Assembly (NCBI GenBank): GCA_947172415.1
Contig: OX359201.1
Location: 2,914,001 to 2,978,000, forward strand
Direction of reading: 5' to 3'
DNA length: 64,000 nt
Origin: Chondrosia reniformis
Lineage: Eukaryota > Porifera > Demospongiae > Chondrillida > Chondrillidae
Position numbers and translations under genes: made by a program. Of this stretch, positions 60,243-64,000 are shown piece after piece (the stretch's first letter is position 1; every line of letters begins with the position of its first letter). The notes beneath the pieces are model-generated. The model saw only the letters and a list, made by a program, of their open reading frames with translations, was not told where the DNA came from and did not search any database.

Positions 60243-60728
60243 CCCTTTAATGACCGCAGACGATATACATCGTCATAATAATTATATGCAGCCGATAACC
60301 GTTGACGATATACATCGTCATAGATAGGCGGCAGGTTTTCCCGGCGAATTATTAGCATATGCGCGGCCAAAGCAAACTCTAACAGGTGTTAAGTGGTCGT
60401 CAGACAGTTGCACTTTACGATTAGTGCACACAGGTGGCAGGAACCTTCCCTCCGTGGCGAAAAAAGTCTTCGAATTAACCGTATACGTACCGTGTGAGTG
60501 AAGAGAACTGACCAGGCTCTGAATGCGACCGCATAGGGTTAGGGCTAGGTTTAGTGCCTGGTCCGTTCTCTTCACTTGATTCGAAAGGCTAAACTTGACG
60601 AGAATCCACTTCCTCAGTCGTAAAAACAACCTTACCTTACACGTAGGACTTACGTACATCACGTGGCCTTCGAAAAAGTCAGTCATAAGGTATAGGTCTG
60701 CCCACGCAATAAGTTGGCGCGGAAAGGG
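60243..60728. mobile_element. piggyBac-type MITE
   Basis: 486 bp flanked by TTAA on both sides (60239-60242, 60729-60732). Termini are CCCTTTAATGACC and, inward from the right, CCCTTTCCGCGCC. Subterminal gacgatatacatcgtc occurs twice (about 60259 and 60304). TTAA plus CCCTTT-type ends is the piggyBac hallmark. There is no transposase, and a minus-strand open frame across it is not convincing. It is GC-richer than the surrounding array. Confidence 0.85.
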
Positions 60729-62667
60729 TTAATGGACTAGTGGTATGTACTAGGTGAATGTACAAGTTGTATGTACTAGTTGTATGTACTATAGATGAAT
60801 GTACTAGATGTGTAGTTTGTACCAATTCTATGTATTATATACTTGCATGTCTTAGTTTTATGTCCTAGTTATATGTATTAGTTGTATGTACTATGTATGT
60901 GGACTAGTTTAATGTTCCAGTTGTATGAACTATTTGTATATACTAGTTGTATACACTAGTTGTGTGTACAAGTTCTATGTACTCATTAGTAGTTGTGTCT
61001 ACTAGTTGTGTGGACTTGTTGTATGTATTAGGTTGTATGTACTAATACTTGTTATACTTACTAGTCGCAGGTAAAAGTTGTGTATACAAGTTGTATGTAC
61101 TACTACTAGTTATATTTACGAGCTTTAGTTATTAGTTTTATGTATTATTTGTAATTAATAGTTGTATGTACTAGTTGTATTTGCTAGTTGTTTATACTAA
61201 ATATATGTACTAGTAACAATCTGTATATACTAGTTGTATGTACTAGTTGTGTGTAGAAGTTGTATATACTAGTTGTTTGTACTAGTAAATATCTGTATAT
61301 ACTAGTTGTATGTACTAGTTGTTTGTAGTTATATGTACTAGTTGTATGTGCTAGTTGTGAGTAATTGTTGTACGTACAAGCTATATTTACTAGTTGTAGT
61401 TACTAGTTGTATGTACTAGTAACTAGTTGTATATACTAGATCTATGTACTAGCTATATGTACTAGTTTTATGTACTAGTTGTATGTAGAAGTTGTATGTA
61501 CTAGTTATATGTACTAGTAACTATCTGTATGTACTAGTTGTAAGCACTAGTTATATGTTCTAGTTGTATGTAGTTATATATACTAGTTGTATGTACTAGT
61601 TGTGTGTACTAGTTTTATGTATTAGGTGTATGTCCTAGTAACTATTTGTATGTACTAGTTGTATGTACCAGTTCTATGTACTAGTTCTATGTACTACTTT
61701 AATGTACTAGTTGTATTTATATAGAAGTGGTATGAACTAGTTGTGTGTAATGTTTGTATGTACTAGTTATATTTGTTGGTTTTAGTGACTAGTTTTATGT
61801 ACTAGTTGTATGTATAAATTGTAGTACTAGTTTTATGTACTATATAGTGGTATGTACTTTTGTGTGTACTAGTTGTTTGGACTGGTTATATGTACTAGTG
61901 TTATGAACTAGTTGTATTTACTAGTTGTATGTATATCTTAGTTTTTTGTACTAATTGTATGTACTAATTGTATGTACTATTTGTATGGACTAGTACTAGC
62001 TATAGTCTTAAGTTGTGTGTACTATATAGTTGTATTTACTAGTTGTAGGTGCTAATTGTATACACTAGTTGTATATACTAGTTGCATGCAGTAGTTGTAT
62101 TTACTAGTTGTGCGTACTAGATTTAAGTACTAGAACTAGTTATGTTTTGCTAGTTGTAGTTACTTGTTAAATTTTGCTTTTTGTAGGTTCTAGTTGTGTG
62201 TACTAGTTGTACGTACTAGTTGTAGTTACTGATTGTATGTACTAGTTGTATGTACTTGTTGTGTGTACTAGTTCTATGTACTAGTTCTATGTACTGGTTA
62301 CTAGTTGAATGTACTAGTTTTATGTTCTCATTCTATGAACTAGTTCTATATAACATTTGCAGTTGTAGTTTTATGAACTAGTTGTATGTACTAGTTGTAT
62401 GTATATCCTAGTTGTTTGTACTAATTGTATGTACTAATTGTATATACTAGTACTAGCTATAGTTTTAAGTTGTGTGTACTAGTTGTATCTACTAGTTGTA
62501 GGTGCTAATTGTATACACTAGTTGTATGTATTAGTCTTATGTACTAGTCTTATGTACTAGTTGTATGTACTAGTTGTGTGTACTAGTTGCATGCACTAGT
62601 TGTATGTACTAGTTTTATTTAATAGTTGTATGTACTAATTGTATGTACTAGTTTTATGGACTAGTAT
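60729..62667 (+). repeat. 13-bp minisatellite array, forward orientation
   Basis: Forward satellite with a unit of about 0.47 kb (61918 and 62392). No gene. Confidence 0.93.
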
Positions 62668-62766
62668 ATACAGCTCTAGTACATACAACTAGTAGATACA
62701 ACAAGTACATACAACTAATACATCCAACTTGTACATAACTAGTACATACAACTGGTACATATAACT
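62668..62766 (-). repeat. Small inverted patch of minisatellite
   Basis: About 100 bp of reverse-oriented units in forward array, similar in size to the patch at 53563-53672. Confidence 0.82.
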
Positions 62767-63684
62767 AGTTGTTGGTACTAATTATATGTACTAATTTTAT
62801 ATAATAGTTGTATGTACTAGTTGTATGTACTAGTTGCATATAAAAGTTGTATGTACTAGTTCTAGGGACTACTTGTATGTACTCGTTACTAGTTGTATGT
62901 TCTAGTTGTAAGGACTAGTTTTATGTACTAGTTGAATGTGCTAGTTGTATAAAATAGTCTTATGTAATAGTTATATGTACTAGTGTTATGTACTAGGTAT
63001 ATATACTAGTTATATATATATAATAGTTGTATACTACTTGTATGTACTAGCTAAAATACTAGTTGTATGTACTAGTTGTATGTACTAGTTGTATGTACTA
63101 GTTGTAGGAACTGATTGTATGTAATTTACTAGTTGTATGTACCATTACTAGTTATATTTACAAGTTGAAGATCCTAAATGTACGTGCTAGTTGTATGAAC
63201 TAGATTTATGGATTAGCTGAATGTACTAGTTGTATGTACTAGTTATATTTATTAGTTGTCTTAACTAGTTATATTTATTAGTTGTATTAACTAGTTATAT
63301 TTACTAGGTGTATTGACTAGTTGTATGTACCAGTACTAGGTATATTTACCAGTTGTAGGTACAAATAGTATGTACAGGTTTATGTAATAGTTGTATGTGC
63401 TGATTGAATGTGCTAGTTGTATTAACTAGCTTTATGCACTTTTTATGTACTAGTTGTATGAACTAGTTGTATGAACTAGTTGTAGGTACTACTACTGGAT
63501 AATATTAAATAGTTGTATGTACTAGTTATATGTACTAGTTGTATGTACAAGGTATATATACTAGTTATGTACTACTTCTATGTACTAGTTTAAATACTAG
63601 TTATATGTGCTGGTTTTATGTGCTATTTGTATGTACTATTTGCATGTACTAGTTATATTTACTAGCTGTATGTACCGGTACTTT
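62767..63684 (+). repeat. 13-bp minisatellite array, forward orientation
   Basis: Forward satellite up to the RTE-like fragment. Part of it resembles 50790-51110 (the gatcctaaatgtacg landmark). No gene. Confidence 0.93.
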
Positions 63685-64000
63685 GACTACCGGGGTATTA
63701 GTCTACTAATTGTTCCAGGGAAGGTGTACGCTACTGTATTTGATAAGAGGATACGAGCCATCACTGAAGAGAGTGTACTAGAAGAAAAGGGTGCATTCCG
63801 GAGGCAAAGAAGTTGCATTGATCAGTTATTCACAGTGAGACAACTCGAGGAGAAGATAATTGAGAAGAACAAAACAATGAACATGGTATGCATAGTCCTA
63901 GAAAAAGCCTTTGACACAGTGAATAGGATGTTGCTATGGTTGGTGGTAGAGAGATATGGTGTCAAGAGGAGGCTGAAGGAAGCAGTGAAGTCTCTGTACC
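63685..64000 (+). pseudogene. RTE-like non-LTR reverse transcriptase fragment (runs off the window)
   Basis: 105 codons open to the window end, starting DYRGISLLIVPGKVYATVF, with GAFRRQRSCIDQLFTVRQ and KAFDTVNRMLLWLVVERYG. The block order matches the first half of an RT of the RTE/BovB-like type. The motif A aspartate (normally in VDLEKAFD) is valine here (IVLEKAFD, gtc), so this copy is catalytically dead. It starts directly against satellite, so it is 5'-truncated. Its downstream end is not seen. Confidence 0.8.

Noticed and set aside
60318-60686. 122-codon minus-strand frame
   Set aside because: Lies wholly inside the 486-bp piggyBac-type MITE and has no recognisable domain.

Overview
The window is nuclear DNA of a eukaryote, most likely an invertebrate animal. 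Penelope-like elements (PLEs) with GIY-YIG endonucleases, non-LTR retrotransposons with restriction-like endonucleases (RLE), an RTE-like fragment, and piggyBac- and pogo-like termini together fit a cnidarian, sponge or mollusc. That placement rests on family knowledge and was not tested by a search. I see no host gene, rRNA, tRNA or CRISPR array. Every protein-coding signal belongs to a mobile element.

Roughly 70 percent of the window is a degenerate 13-bp minisatellite with consensus GTACTAGTTGTAT. It reads forward at about 127-4586, 31438-46221 and 48766-63684. It reads in reverse complement at about 7101-30529 and 46222-48765, plus two ~100-bp patches (53563-53672, 62668-62766). Higher-order repeats of about 0.3, 0.47, 0.58 and 1.33 kb occur inside it.

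Layout. 1-11865: a giant inverted repeat with arms of about 5.3 and 5.5 kb around a 1.03-kb core, centred on an RLE retrotransposon. 11740-12995: TIR transposon T1. 14182-14764: PLE tail fragments. 15038-16078: a pogo-like piece. 17887-20133: a 5'-truncated RLE retrotransposon (LINE-R) with an open RT-endonuclease frame. 22537-24812: a decayed PLE (PLE1). 24913-26355: TIR element T3. 28524-29557: TIR element T2, related to T1. 30530-31437: a LINE-R fragment. 33065-37750: a composite PLE (PLE2) with one nearly intact polyprotein. 42253-42899: a PLE tail and a palindrome. 55662-60005: the longest LINE-R copy, a pseudogene. 60243-60728: a piggyBac-type MITE. 63685-64000: the start of an RTE-like RT fragment.

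How the parts relate. The array is a dense landing zone for at least four unrelated retroelement lineages and four DNA-transposon types. Several insertions can be dissected exactly. PLE2 has a 10-bp target-site duplication, a 34-bp end extension and a visible empty-site paralogue in the array. LINE-R copy 1 has a 13-bp duplication. PLE1 and PLE2 ends share a hammerhead-like RNA core and a hairpin with compensatory changes. T1 and T2 both carry a divergent pair of short exons ending at splice donors. These are the most interesting signals in the window.
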